Below, in pieces: positions 24,957 through 33,645 of a DNA stretch of 48,537 bases. The notes under the pieces are model-generated. The model made no database searches. It saw only the letters and a list, made by a program, of their open reading frames with translations, and had not been told where the DNA came from. How positions within the stretch are numbered: position 1 is the stretch's first letter; each line of letters begins with the position of its first letter. Origin of the DNA: an uncultured Clostridia bacterium (GTDB lineage: Bacteria > Bacillota > Clostridia > Oscillospirales > Acutalibacteraceae); assembly GCA_947589415.1 (NCBI GenBank), contig CANQBP010000014.1:1-48537 (forward strand). The letters are read 5' to 3'. The position numbers and the translations under genes were made by a program.

Positions 24957-25904
24957 CTACTTTTTTCCCGAAAACGGAAAAATACAGTCTTGGTGTGTCA
25001 GCAGCAAACCGCTGCGGAGTTTTTCTATAAGATAGACAGATGTTTCTTCGGCTTTGTCCGTGAGGTCAAAGAAACTTTCATTATGCGTATTTCCGTCATA
25101 GGGTGATACCCACGGTTTATGCAGCAGGTTCGCCGGGTCATCCGTTGTATCAATGTGAATATTTCTTAGAAATACAGACAAAACGGGCGGAAACTTAATA
25201 AGATTTTCCAATGCCGAAACGGAGAGCTTTTTCAGTGATATTTTATCGTTAAGAAGATGAAGAGCTGCCCTCCAGTCCTTTGCCGACTGTATGATTTCAT
25301 GTTCGTTTATATCCGGCACGATATCGTACACAACAAGATATGAACAAAGGACTTCGGCAATTTTGCGGTATGCCGTTTTGTTTTTCGGGGAAGTATCTTC
25401 AAGTCTGAATTTATATACGGGGGTTTTTCTCTCGTGCATTAGTAATAAAGTATCAAGTTCCCCCTCTAATTTATTGTGATATACCGAGTTCAATTTTATT
25501 TTTGCGGCAATTTTGGAAAAATGACTTTCTGCCGGGATAACGTCACATACGCTTTTGCCGTCGGAAACATTGTCGGCATAACTGACGATATACGGGTGTG
25601 CGGCGGAGTCGTATGCATAATGTGTTGCAAAACCGAGAGCATAGCTCATAATTGCATTGTCGTTTCTTGTTTTTGAATATCCGTAAAGATAATTGAGAAT
25701 TATTTCGGCACTTGTGCCGTGCATGATATGTGATACCTTTGACAGGCTTCTTTGTGTCTGCCAGGGCATAAGTCTATGTGCGAAAAAGATATCAGGGCCG
25801 TTTGCTCCCCATAAAAAGAGATCATGATCAAGCTCCGGCATTTTCGGAAGGAGTCTTTTATATACACGTTCGGCTAAAAGATAATGTGATAATACGGCAG
25901 GCAT
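24957..25904 (-). CDS. Zinc-dependent phospholipase C-like protein
   Basis: 315 residues. The metal-ligand pattern of the zinc-dependent phospholipase C fold is visible: His7 (LSHYLLAERV), GPDIFF (36-41), His62, HYAYDSAAHPYI (95-106) with two His and an Asp, and the PAESHF segment (125-129). No signal peptide is seen, unlike clostridial alpha-toxins, so this is the uncharacterised intracellular branch common in Clostridia; its substrate is unknown and the name reflects fold only. The start has GGGGGTG upstream. It follows pcrA after 16 bp and is probably cotranscribed. Confidence 0.85.
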   Translation of the reverse strand: MPAVLSHYLLAERVYKRLLPKMPELDHDLFLWGANGPDIFFAHRLMPWQTQRSLSKVSHIMHGTSAEIILNYLYGYSKTRNDNAIMSYALGFATHYAYDSAAHPYIVSYADNVSDGKSVCDVIPAESHFSKIAAKIKLNSVYHNKLEGELDTLLLMHERKTPVYKFRLEDTSPKNKTAYRKIAEVLCSYLVVYDIVPDINEHEIIQSAKDWRAALHLLNDKISLKKLSVSALENLIKFPPVLSVFLRNIHIDTTDDPANLLHKPWVSPYDGNTHNESFFDLTDKAEETSVYLIEKLRSGLLLTHQDCIFPFSGKK

Positions 25905-25920
25905 TTAAACACCCCCATGC

Positions 25921-28299
25921 TTATAAAATAGTCAAATTTGTGTAATTTGCCATTAGCTTTTTTGTTCCCGCATTATCGAAAGCAATTTCAAGCAATGTAT
26001 CCGATGCCATGCTTTTCGTATTAAGTATTAGTCCGTCACCAAAAGTTTTATGCCTTACTCTCATTCCTGTCGTATAGGTTTGGGAGTTGTTTGTTTTTGA
26101 CGGAGCAGAAGATATTACTCTGCTGTGCTGCATATCGTTTTGACGTTTCATACCGGACTGTATGTGTCCGAATCCGAGGTTTTCGGGCTGCTTATGTTCT
26201 TTCTCCTCAATAAGCATGACGGGAAGTTCCTTGAGAAAGCGTGATGGTCTGTTTCTTGAGGTTTTTCCGAAAATGGTTCTTGAGCCTGAATTTATAAGGT
26301 ACAGCTTTCTTTTTGCTCTTGTTATGCCGACATAGGCAAGGCGTCGCTCCTCCTGCATATCATCTTCGTACATGGTAGAAAGGTAGCTCGGAAAGAGGTT
26401 TTCTTCCATTCCGGGAATGAATACCGTGTCAAATTCAAGACCTTTGGCAGAATGTAGGGTCATGAGTAAAACATAGTTTTCTTCATTTTCGGAATTATAG
26501 CTGTCTATATCCGTAAGAAGTGCAACCTCCTCAAGGAAACCCTGAAGTGTGGCATCGTCCGGATTTTCCTGTTCATATCTGACAATGCTTGATTTCAGTT
26601 CCTGTATATTTTGTACAGCTTCTTCACCGTGATCACTTTCTTTGAGTATATACGGAATGTACTCTATTTTTTCAACCAGCCTGCTGTACATATCGGAAAT
26701 GGGTGTACCGGAGTCGAGTTCATCCGACATCGTTTCAATAATTGAACAAAATTCTTCGAGTTTCGGATAAGACTTTACAAGAATATCAAACTCATTGGCA
26801 CGTTTCATTGTTTCAAACATACTTTGTCCGAGCATTTCCCCGATTTCCTCAATTCCTGAAACGGTTTTGTTTCCTATTGCTCTTTTGGGAACATTTATTA
26901 TTCTCCTGAGTCTTATATCGTCATTATGGTTTGATATGACGCTGAGATAGGCTATCATATCACGAACCTCACGTCTTTCATAAAATCGTCTGCCCCCGAC
27001 TATTCTGTACGGTATTGCCGAGCGTACCAGGGCACGTTCAATGTTCTGTGACTGTGAATTCATTCTGTAAAGTACAGCATAGTCACCGTACTTTTTCCCC
27101 TCGGAAACGCCGTTAAGAATAGCAGTCGAAATGAAATTGCTTTCGTCACGCTCGTCAAGTGCCGTATAGTGTACGATCTTTTCGCCCTCTTCATTATCCG
27201 TCCAGAGTGTTTTATCCTTTCTTGCAATATTATTTTTTATTACATTATTTGCCGCCGAAAGAATATTGCGTGTTGAACGGTAATTTTGTTCGAGCTTTAT
27301 CGTGCGTGCGTTGTCGAAGGTATTTTCAAAATCAAGAATGTTCCTTATGCTTGCGCCGCGGAATTTATATATACTCTGATCGTCATCACCGACAACACAA
27401 AGATTATTATGCACACTTGAGAGCAGTCTTATGAGTTCATACTGCATATGGTTTGTATCCTGATATTCGTCCACCATGATATATTTGAATTGGTTTGCAT
27501 ATTTATCCGATACATCAGGAAAATTCTTTAGCAGCATTACAGTATTAAATATCATATCGTCAAAATCCATGGCATCTGCTTTTAAAAGTTTGTTTTGATA
27601 CAACTTATATACTTTAGCTATTGATGAGAGCCTGTCATCACTTTCGGCATATACCGAAAATTCGGCAGGTGTCATAAGATTATCCTTCGCATTGGAAATT
27701 TCCGTAAGTATTTCTTTCGGGGGCAGCATTTTTTCGTCTATGCCGAGTGTTTTTAAACAATCTTTTATAAGGCGTTTCTGATCATCGGTATCATAAACCG
27801 TGAAGTGGGAACTGTATCCGAGATAATGTGCGCATTTCCTTAGTATTCTTCCGCAGGCGGAGTGAAATGTTGATGCCCATATATCAAGACCGATTTCGCC
27901 GACTCTGTCGCAAATACGCTCTTTCAGCTCGGTCGCAGCCTTATTTGTAAAGGTTATCGCAAGTATTCTCCATGGTGCGGGGGCGGATACCGACAGCTTA
28001 TGTGCGAGATCATCGTTCAGAAATGTCCCCGATGCGGCGGAATTTCTTATCTCCTCTATTTCCTCATCAGTATATTCGCCATATACCTCGTCTGTTTCAT
28101 ATGCTCTTCCCCAGCGCAGAATATTGGCAATTCGATTTACGAGTACGGTTGTCTTGCCGCTGCCTGCTCCCGCAAGTATCAGTAAGGGAGAGCTGACTTT
28201 ATATACTGCCTCCCTTTGTTTATCGTTTAATTGTGAAAATTCATTTTCAATAATTTTTTTTCTGAGAACCGCAAGTTCGGAATATATTTCCTCGTTCAT
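25921..28299 (-). CDS. pcrA: UvrD/PcrA-type 3'-5' DNA helicase
   Basis: ATP-driven helicase for DNA repair, plasmid replication and removal of proteins from DNA. 792 residues. Walker A GAGSGKT (44-50), motif Ia AITFTNKAA, Walker B VDEYQDT (275-281), motif III GDDDQSIYKFRGA, motif IV EQNYRST, motif V MTLHSAKGLEFDTVF, motif VI EERRLAYVGITRAKR. The C-terminal 50 residues (GMRVRHKTFGDGLI) match the Tudor-like RNA polymerase-binding domain of PcrA. Residues about 62-107 form an acidic insertion between motifs I and Ia that is absent from Geobacillus PcrA. Initiation is at the ATG at 28299 with CAGGAGAAG upstream. Confidence 0.95.
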   Translation of the reverse strand: MNEEIYSELAVLRKKIIENEFSQLNDKQREAVYKVSSPLLILAGAGSGKTTVLVNRIANILRWGRAYETDEVYGEYTDEEIEEIRNSAASGTFLNDDLAHKLSVSAPAPWRILAITFTNKAATELKERICDRVGEIGLDIWASTFHSACGRILRKCAHYLGYSSHFTVYDTDDQKRLIKDCLKTLGIDEKMLPPKEILTEISNAKDNLMTPAEFSVYAESDDRLSSIAKVYKLYQNKLLKADAMDFDDMIFNTVMLLKNFPDVSDKYANQFKYIMVDEYQDTNHMQYELIRLLSSVHNNLCVVGDDDQSIYKFRGASIRNILDFENTFDNARTIKLEQNYRSTRNILSAANNVIKNNIARKDKTLWTDNEEGEKIVHYTALDERDESNFISTAILNGVSEGKKYGDYAVLYRMNSQSQNIERALVRSAIPYRIVGGRRFYERREVRDMIAYLSVISNHNDDIRLRRIINVPKRAIGNKTVSGIEEIGEMLGQSMFETMKRANEFDILVKSYPKLEEFCSIIETMSDELDSGTPISDMYSRLVEKIEYIPYILKESDHGEEAVQNIQELKSSIVRYEQENPDDATLQGFLEEVALLTDIDSYNSENEENYVLLMTLHSAKGLEFDTVFIPGMEENLFPSYLSTMYEDDMQEERRLAYVGITRAKRKLYLINSGSRTIFGKTSRNRPSRFLKELPVMLIEEKEHKQPENLGFGHIQSGMKRQNDMQHSRVISSAPSKTNNSQTYTTGMRVRHKTFGDGLILNTKSMASDTLLEIAFDNAGTKKLMANYTNLTIL

Positions 28300-28351
28300 G
28301 TATATCTTCTCCTGTTTCCTTTATTTTTTATATTGCTTTCAGTACAATACT

Positions 28352-28380
28352 ATTTTACAACAAAATAATAATAATATCAA
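28352..28380 (-). promoter_or_regulatory. pcrA promoter
   Basis: On the minus strand TTGATA (28380-28375) and TAAAAT (28357-28352) are separated by 17 bp, about 50 bp upstream of pcrA. Confidence 0.65.
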
Positions 28381-28557
28381 ATGAATTATGCCTTTGATTA
28401 TCGTCAATTACGTTTTTTTCATAGTATATTATTAAGGATTACACTTTTATGTATATTTTTTCGATAAATTTAACCTGTTCAGGTATAATTTTATCTGATC
28501 GGTTCGGACATATGAAAGGGTAAACCCTTTACTATATTAAAACGGAGGTTATATATT

Positions 28558-29577
28558 ATGAAAAGTAAAAAAGGCATAGATGTATCCTATGCGCAGGGAA
28601 ATATTGATTTTGATAAAATAAAAAAATCGCAGGTGGAATTTGCGATAGTGCGCAGCAGCTTCGGCTGGGAAAAGGGACAGAAAGATGATAAATTCGACCG
28701 CAATATAAAGGGATTTCAGTCAAAGAATATTCCGTGCGGAGCTTATCATTATTCCTATGCAAAAAGCAAGGAGGACGCCGTTAAGGAGGCTAAATATTGC
28801 ATTGAGTGTATAAAGGGTAAAAAACTTGAGCTTCCCGTATTCATAGATCTTGAGGACAGTGCTACCGCCGCACAAGGAAGAAGAGTATGCACGGATATAG
28901 CTAAAACCTTCTGCGATTATATGAAAAAGGCGGGTTACAGTACGGGCATTTATATTAACCCCAACTGGCTGAATAATTACGTCTATAAAGACGAGCTTAT
29001 AGGTAAGTACACGATATGGCTGGCGCAGTGGGAAAGTGAAAAGCCCGCATTTGAGTGTTCTTTGTGGCAGTATAATGTCGGAGGTAACGGTAGCATAGAC
29101 GGAATAAGCGGACGTTGTGATCTCGATATAATGTATGTTAAGGAAGATGATAAACAAGATGATAAGCAGTCTGCGGATAAAAAGCCGCAGCCGGAAAAAA
29201 AGCCTGATGATAAGAATAAAAAAACGGTATTCAAAGTCGGAATGGAGGTCGAGGTGCTTGATCCGATAAATTATGATAACGGAAGTAAATTTATAGTATA
29301 TCCGAATGAAAAATATACCGTTATAGAGGCTGTTGGCGACAGGATCGTGATCGGTATAGACGGTCAGGTTACGTCGGCAATAAATGCAAAATATCTTCGT
29401 GAGGTTGTCAGGGACAATAAAAAGAAAACTTACACCTACACCATACAGCCCGGAGATACGCTCAGCTATATTGCTCAAAAATACGGTACTACCGTAGAGA
29501 AAATCGCTAAGGAGAATAATATCAAAAATCCCGATTTGATTTACGGGGGAGATAAACTGAAGATTACAGTAGGCTAA
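28558..29577 (+). CDS. GH25 lysozyme with C-terminal LysM domain
   Basis: Peptidoglycan muramidase, 339 residues. GH25 domain at about 5-195: GIDVSYAQG with Asp8, then FIDLED with the catalytic Asp97-x-Glu99 pair, GIYINPNWL and the closing SLWQYN...CDLDIMY. A Lys/Asp/Pro linker (198-224) leads to an SH3-like segment ([20 protein letters not shown], about 226-285) and a LysM repeat ([23 protein letters not shown]) to the C-terminus. There is no signal peptide and no adjacent holin or phage gene, so export must be unconventional, or it is a domesticated endolysin, or it acts on lysis. The start is an ATG behind ACGGAGG. Monocistronic. Confidence 0.93.
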   Translation: MKSKKGIDVSYAQGNIDFDKIKKSQVEFAIVRSSFGWEKGQKDDKFDRNIKGFQSKNIPCGAYHYSYAKSKEDAVKEAKYCIECIKGKKLELPVFIDLEDSATAAQGRRVCTDIAKTFCDYMKKAGYSTGIYINPNWLNNYVYKDELIGKYTIWLAQWESEKPAFECSLWQYNVGGNGSIDGISGRCDLDIMYVKEDDKQDDKQSADKKPQPEKKPDDKNKKTVFKVGMEVEVLDPINYDNGSKFIVYPNEKYTVIEAVGDRIVIGIDGQVTSAINAKYLREVVRDNKKKTYTYTIQPGDTLSYIAQKYGTTVEKIAKENNIKNPDLIYGGDKLKITVG

Positions 29578-29619
29578 GATCTTATATCAATTCGAGTAAA
29601 AAATACTGTTAAATAAATT

Positions 29620-29693
29620 ATCCATAGCAGATCCCGTTATGAAGTTGAGTTTTAAAACCTCAATTTCTAAGGGGATACTGCTATGGATTTTTT
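29620..29693 (+). terminator. Long stem-loop terminator after the lysozyme gene
   Basis: ATCCATAGCAGATCCC (29620-29635) pairs with GGGATACTGCTATGGAT (ending 29688) with one bulged A, then TTTTTT. The enclosed 35 nt contain a second small hairpin (TTGAG/CTCAA, 29645-29663), giving a branched structure. The length is unusual for a simple terminator; it could be a small non-autonomous element. Confidence 0.75.
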
Positions 29694-29742
29694 ACTGCGC
29701 TCATAACGTTGAAAACATATAATGAATTATATTGTATTTATA

Positions 29743-29770
29743 TTGACATAATCCAAAACCGTATGATAAA
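29743..29770 (+). promoter_or_regulatory. Promoter of the DUF1294 gene
   Basis: TTGACA 29743-29748 and GATAAA 29765-29770 with a 16-bp spacer. Confidence 0.6.
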
Positions 29771-29808
29771 ATTTTATGCGTAAATCAAATACCGAAGGTG
29801 ATTTTGTT

Positions 29809-30093
29809 ATGGATACCGTTAAGTGGTGTATAACGCTGTATTTCGTTATTATCAATATCATATCCGTTATTATAACCGTATATGATAAAAGGGCAGCAAG
29901 GAAACATAAAAGAAGAGTGCCGGAAAAAGAATTGATGATGTTTTCGGTACTCGGCGGGAGTTTGTGTATGTATATTACCATGATAACAATTCGTCATAAA
30001 ACCAAACACCCTAAATTTATGATTGGTATTCCGCTGATATTTGTTTTGGAAATGCTTGTTTTTGCGGCAGTATATTTTTTCTCCGTATCATAA
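29809..30093 (+). CDS. DUF1294 small membrane protein
   Basis: 94 residues from the ATG at 29809, behind GAAGGTGA; the in-frame ATG at 29776 adds an unrelated N-terminus. Three hydrophobic stretches: about 7-24, 47-62 and 72-92. The family signature is clear: VYDKRAARKHKRRVPEKELMMF, GGSLCMYITMITIRHKTKHPKF, then GIPLIFVLE. DUF1294 proteins are widespread, small and uncharacterised; no function can be assigned. Monocistronic. Confidence 0.9.
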   Translation: MDTVKWCITLYFVIINIISVIITVYDKRAARKHKRRVPEKELMMFSVLGGSLCMYITMITIRHKTKHPKFMIGIPLIFVLEMLVFAAVYFFSVS

Positions 30094-30299
30094 TCAATTC
30101 ATGAATTTTATATTAGGGAAACCATAAAAATTTGCTACAAGTATTATTTATGATATGACAATGCTAAGGTTGGCTTAGTAATGACTTTTTGAAAAAAGAT
30201 ATTTTCGGTGAAAATTAAACGTCGAAAATTATTTTCAAAATTATAATCTCAAAAAATCAGATGATATTGCTTGTAAAATGAGAAGTGCAAGAAATTTTA

Positions 30300-30337
30300 C
30301 CGCACATCGTAATGCTTTGAGCCATTACGATGTGCGG
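30300..30337 (-). terminator. Terminator after the RlmI-like gene
   Basis: Fifteen-bp perfect stem CCGCACATCGTAATG (30300-30314) with its complement at 30323-30337 and an 8-nt loop, 19 bp beyond the stop codon on the minus strand. T-rich flanks on both sides make it potentially bidirectional. Confidence 0.85.
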
Positions 30338-30355
30338 CGTTTTCGTAAAACCTGT

Positions 30356-31582
30356 TCATACTACTTGGAAAAGATAGAATTTAAGGTATTCTGTTTCCGG
30401 AACATTATACAGAACCGGGTGGTCGGGGGATTGCTGTCTGTATTCTATGCGCCGCAGGGAAACGTGGGCATCAAGCGCCGCCTCTCTGAGCATCTTTTCA
30501 AAAAGCCCCTCGGACATGAAGTGCGAACATGAGCAGGTTGCGAGATACCCTCCCATGGGCAGAAGTTTCATTGCACGAAGATTGATTTCCTTATATCCTC
30601 GGTAGGCGGATTCAACGGTAGCACGGGATTTTGTAAAGGCGGGAGGATCAAGAATGATAAAATCATATCCCTCTTTGCCTGTCATTGATGAAAGCAGATC
30701 AAAAACATTTTCGCATACAAAACTCATTTTGCCGGAAAGATCATTCATTTCGGCATTGATTTTTGCCATATTAACAGCGTCCTGCGAGATATCGACCGCA
30801 CAAACCTTTTCCGCACCGCCGAGAGCTGCATTAAGTGCAAAAGAGCCTGTATGTGTAAAACAATCAAGAACCTTTTTCCCCTTAGCTATTTTTGCGACCG
30901 CAAGGCGGTTATATTTTTGATCGAGGAAAAAACCTGTTTTTTGCCCGTTTTCAAAGTCTACATTATACTTAATTCCGTTTTCTGTTATTATAACGGAGGT
31001 ACTTTCGGGTACGGGAAGATTTTTTAGCGGATAAAATCCCTTGCCCTGCTCCATGCCCTCAAGCTCACGTACACGAACATCGTTTCTTTCAAATATTCCC
31101 CTTATACTGTATCCGTCCTCGGAAAGTACTTTATAAAGGAGGGGAAAAATAATATCCTTGCGTTTTTCTATTCCGAGAGAAAGCGTTTGCGTTACCAGTA
31201 TATCATTGAATTTATCGACTGTCAGTCCCGGAAAAGTATCTGCCTCGCCGAAAATGACACGACAGCAGTTGAGGTCATTTCCCATGACGGTTTTTCTGTA
31301 TTCCCATGCATATCTTATTCTTCTTTCAAAAAATGCGCTGTCAAACTTATCGTTGGCATTTCGTGAAATGAGCCTTATGCGTATTTTTGAATTACTGTTA
31401 AAAAACCCCGAACCTATAAATCTTCTCTTATGGTTTACAACGTCAACTATATCCCCGTCGGTAGGAGTACCGTCCAATGAACGTACCTCGGTATCATATA
31501 TCCAAGGATGCCCTTTAAGCAGGCTTTCCTCTGCTTTTTTTGATACCTCTGCAACTATATAATTTCTTTTTTTAAATCCCAT
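30356..31582 (-). CDS. RlmI-family class I rRNA methyltransferase
   Basis: SAM-dependent RNA cytosine methyltransferase related to RlmI (m5C in 23S rRNA). 408 residues. A PUA RNA-binding domain occupies the first 80 or so residues (GHPWIYDTEV, GDIVDVVNHKRRFIGSGFFN). A middle beta domain contains the FGEADTFPGLTVDKF motif. The Rossmann methyltransferase domain has VLDCFTHTGSFALNAALGGA (motif I), AVDIS, ILDPPAFTKS (motif IV) and TCSCSHFM, whose cysteine is conserved in the family. The target base in this organism is not known, so no gene symbol is given. The ATG is preceded by GGGGGA. Confidence 0.92.
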   Translation of the reverse strand: MGFKKRNYIVAEVSKKAEESLLKGHPWIYDTEVRSLDGTPTDGDIVDVVNHKRRFIGSGFFNSNSKIRIRLISRNANDKFDSAFFERRIRYAWEYRKTVMGNDLNCCRVIFGEADTFPGLTVDKFNDILVTQTLSLGIEKRKDIIFPLLYKVLSEDGYSIRGIFERNDVRVRELEGMEQGKGFYPLKNLPVPESTSVIITENGIKYNVDFENGQKTGFFLDQKYNRLAVAKIAKGKKVLDCFTHTGSFALNAALGGAEKVCAVDISQDAVNMAKINAEMNDLSGKMSFVCENVFDLLSSMTGKEGYDFIILDPPAFTKSRATVESAYRGYKEINLRAMKLLPMGGYLATCSCSHFMSEGLFEKMLREAALDAHVSLRRIEYRQQSPDHPVLYNVPETEYLKFYLFQVV

Positions 31583-31613
31583 AATATCCCCCGATATGTG
31601 TAAGTAAAATAAT

Positions 31614-31655
31614 GGGGTTGTCGTATTAAGCTCTAATGAACTTAATCGAAACCCC
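31614..31655 (-). other. Imperfect inverted repeat upstream of the RlmI-like gene
   Basis: GGGGTT...ATTAAG (31614-31630) faces CTTAAT...AACCCC (31641-31655) with a few mismatched bases and a 10-nt loop. It would fold in the 5' leader of the gene, 30 bp ahead of the start. Function unknown; possibly a leader hairpin or operator. Confidence 0.4.
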
Positions 31656-31750
31656 TTATCGACAGTATAAGTTCCAATACCGTCAATTTGTAAATATTTT
31701 GTGTTTTTATTGATTAACCTATGACCCGACCGTTTCTGCCTGCGGAGTGT

Positions 31751-31783
31751 CGCCCCGCCGCCAAAATTTTAGGCAAAGGGGCG
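31751..31783 (-). terminator. Possible terminator downstream of glgA
   Basis: CGCCCC (31751-31756) and GGGGCG (31778-31783) enclose a palindromic GCC/AAAATTTT/GGC core. It lies about 25 bp past the glgA stop codon on the minus strand but lacks a clear T tract. Confidence 0.45.
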
Positions 31784-31806
31784 AATCGGGAGTGACCTCC
31801 CGCCGC

Positions 31807-33258
31807 TTACCAGTTGGTGAGATTATAGTAAAGCTGTTCATATCGTTTTGCCGAACGATTCCAAGAATAATCCGTATTCATGCCACGCTCGGCAATTTCG
31901 TACCAGCGGTCACGCTGAGTAAAATATACCGTCTTTGCGTAGTTTATCGAATCCATCATTTCATCGGCATTGTAATTTGCAAACGAGAAACCTGTACCCG
32001 TATTGTCATACCAGTTATACGGCTGAACAGTATCACGAAGTCCGCCGGTTTCACGCACTATCGGAACAGTACCGTAGCGCAGTGATATGAGCTGCGTCAG
32101 ACCGCACGGTTCAAAGCGTGACGGCATAAGCATAGCATCAGCGGCAGCATAGAGTTTATGCGCTCTGTTATCCGAATAATATATATTGGCCGATACCCTG
32201 TCGGGATATCTTGACTGATAATATCTGAAACTGTTTTCGTAACGGGGATCGCCCGTGCCGATAATGACAAATTGTGTATGTTCGTCAACAATTCTTTCGA
32301 TAGAATAGTTTACAAGGTCTATGCCTTTCTGATCCGTAAGACGGGAAATTATTGCTATCATGAATTTATTGTCGTCGATCGGCAGACCGAGTTCCTCTTG
32401 CAGCCCTCTCTTGTTAAGGACTTTCTTTTCGGGCAGTGTATCTGCCGTATAATGCTCGTATATCTGAATATCCTCGGCAGGATTATAAACATTGTAGTCT
32501 ATACCGTTTACTATTCCGCAGAGCGAATGGTTTTTGCTCCTTATAAGACCGTCAAGACCCTCTCCGTAATACGGCATCTGAATTTCGCCTGCATAGGTGT
32601 CGCTTACGGTCGTTACGTAATCGGAAAAAACAATACCCGCCTTTAGCATATTTCCGTCTTTGTAATATTCCATGTTTTGCGATGTAAAAACGTATTCCGG
32701 AAACGCAGTAAGGTAACGGAACAGTTTGAGATCCCATATACCCTGGAATTTCAAATTATGTATGGTTATAATGGTCTTAATACCCCAAAAAAATCCGTTA
32801 TCCCTAAAAAGCGTTCTGAGAAATACGGGAACAAGCGCAGCTTGCCAGTCATGACAATGAATGATGTCGGGCTTGAAGCCTATGACGGGAAGTATTGCAA
32901 GCGCAGCTTTACTGAAATACGTAAATTTTTCAATATCCCATTTAATATCGCCGTACGGACTGTCGCCGCCGAAGTATCCCTCGTTATCAATAAAGTAGTA
33001 TTTAATTCCCTCATGTTCGTACATCATTATTCCTACATACTTATGTTCCTGTATGTAGCCGAGATCCATGTAAAAGCTCGTGATATACTGAAAATGCTGC
33101 CTGTACTCCCACGGAATACACATATATTTCGGAACAACAACCCTTACGTCAAATTCGTCTTTATTTATCATCTTCGGAAGTGCGCCGACTACATCAGCAA
33201 GTCCGCCTGTTTTTACAAACGGATAACATTCCGACGCCACAAACAATATGTTTCTCAT
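31807..33258 (-). CDS. glgA: Glycogen synthase (ADP-glucose type)
   Basis: Extends alpha-1,4-glucan chains from ADP-glucose in the cytoplasm. 483 residues, GT5 family. ADP-glucose-binding KTGGLADVVGALP (16-28), HCHDWQAALVP, the ITIHNLKFQG segment, GIVNGIDYNVYNP, KGIDL, and the C-terminal catalytic block SRFEPCGLTQLISLRYGTVPIVRETGGL. Of two possible ATGs (33264 and 33258) the inner one is chosen, because AAGGAGG then has a six-base spacing. No glgB, glgC or glgP is adjacent, so glycogen synthesis genes are scattered. The product complements the surface pullulanase in alpha-glucan metabolism. Confidence 0.96.
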   Translation of the reverse strand: MRNILFVASECYPFVKTGGLADVVGALPKMINKDEFDVRVVVPKYMCIPWEYRQHFQYITSFYMDLGYIQEHKYVGIMMYEHEGIKYYFIDNEGYFGGDSPYGDIKWDIEKFTYFSKAALAILPVIGFKPDIIHCHDWQAALVPVFLRTLFRDNGFFWGIKTIITIHNLKFQGIWDLKLFRYLTAFPEYVFTSQNMEYYKDGNMLKAGIVFSDYVTTVSDTYAGEIQMPYYGEGLDGLIRSKNHSLCGIVNGIDYNVYNPAEDIQIYEHYTADTLPEKKVLNKRGLQEELGLPIDDNKFMIAIISRLTDQKGIDLVNYSIERIVDEHTQFVIIGTGDPRYENSFRYYQSRYPDRVSANIYYSDNRAHKLYAAADAMLMPSRFEPCGLTQLISLRYGTVPIVRETGGLRDTVQPYNWYDNTGTGFSFANYNADEMMDSINYAKTVYFTQRDRWYEIAERGMNTDYSWNRSAKRYEQLYYNLTNW

Positions 33259-33264
33259 ACACAT

Positions 33265-33449
33265 CCTCCTTAAATTAAGTCTTTCGGTATAACACCGTAA
33301 AGTTTTCAGAATATAATAATTATAATCTAAATTTACGAAATATTCAATACATTTTTTAAAGAATATCCGTATTTTTTTGTTTATATTTTTATTAAATAAA
33401 AATTATCACTATGCTTGTCCGTATAAAACGGGAGAAAAAATTACGAATT
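33265..33449. other. Intergenic region between divergent glgA and the dockerin gene
   Basis: Very AT-rich and non-coding. It should hold the glgA promoter, but no single -35/-10 pair stands out. Confidence 0.4.
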
Positions 33450-33511
33450 ATTCCATTTTGTGATAAATGCTTAAATCTTGCTTTTATTTTCTACATAAAT
33501 ATTTACTTTTA
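33450..33511 (+). repeat. Direct repeat, left copy (flanks the dockerin gene)
   Basis: 62-bp sequence beginning ATTCCATTTTGTGATAAATG. It recurs at 35476-35540 in the same orientation with two substitutions and a two-base insertion. It starts 196 bp before the dockerin-gene ATG. Confidence 0.93.
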
Positions 33512-33535
33512 GAAAATTATTTTCACTAAATATTA

Positions 33536-33564
33536 TTGACAATTATTGGACATTGTGATAGTAT
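33536..33564 (+). promoter_or_regulatory. Promoter of the CHAP-ricin-dockerin gene
   Basis: TTGACA 33536-33541, 17-bp spacer, TAGTAT 33559-33564. A better -10 word (TATAAT, 33562-33567) overlaps but would give a 20-bp spacer. Confidence 0.65.
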
Positions 33565-33645
33565 AATTGCGGATGGAATATGTTTTGAGTAAATTTAATG
33601 TATGTATTTTATATTTTTCTGTTTATATACATAGGGGGGAGAATT

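Noticed and set aside
24957-25904. Secreted alpha-toxin type phospholipase C
   Set aside because: There is no signal peptide or C-terminal C2-like domain, and the gene is cotranscribed with a DNA helicase; only the zinc-fold pattern is shared.
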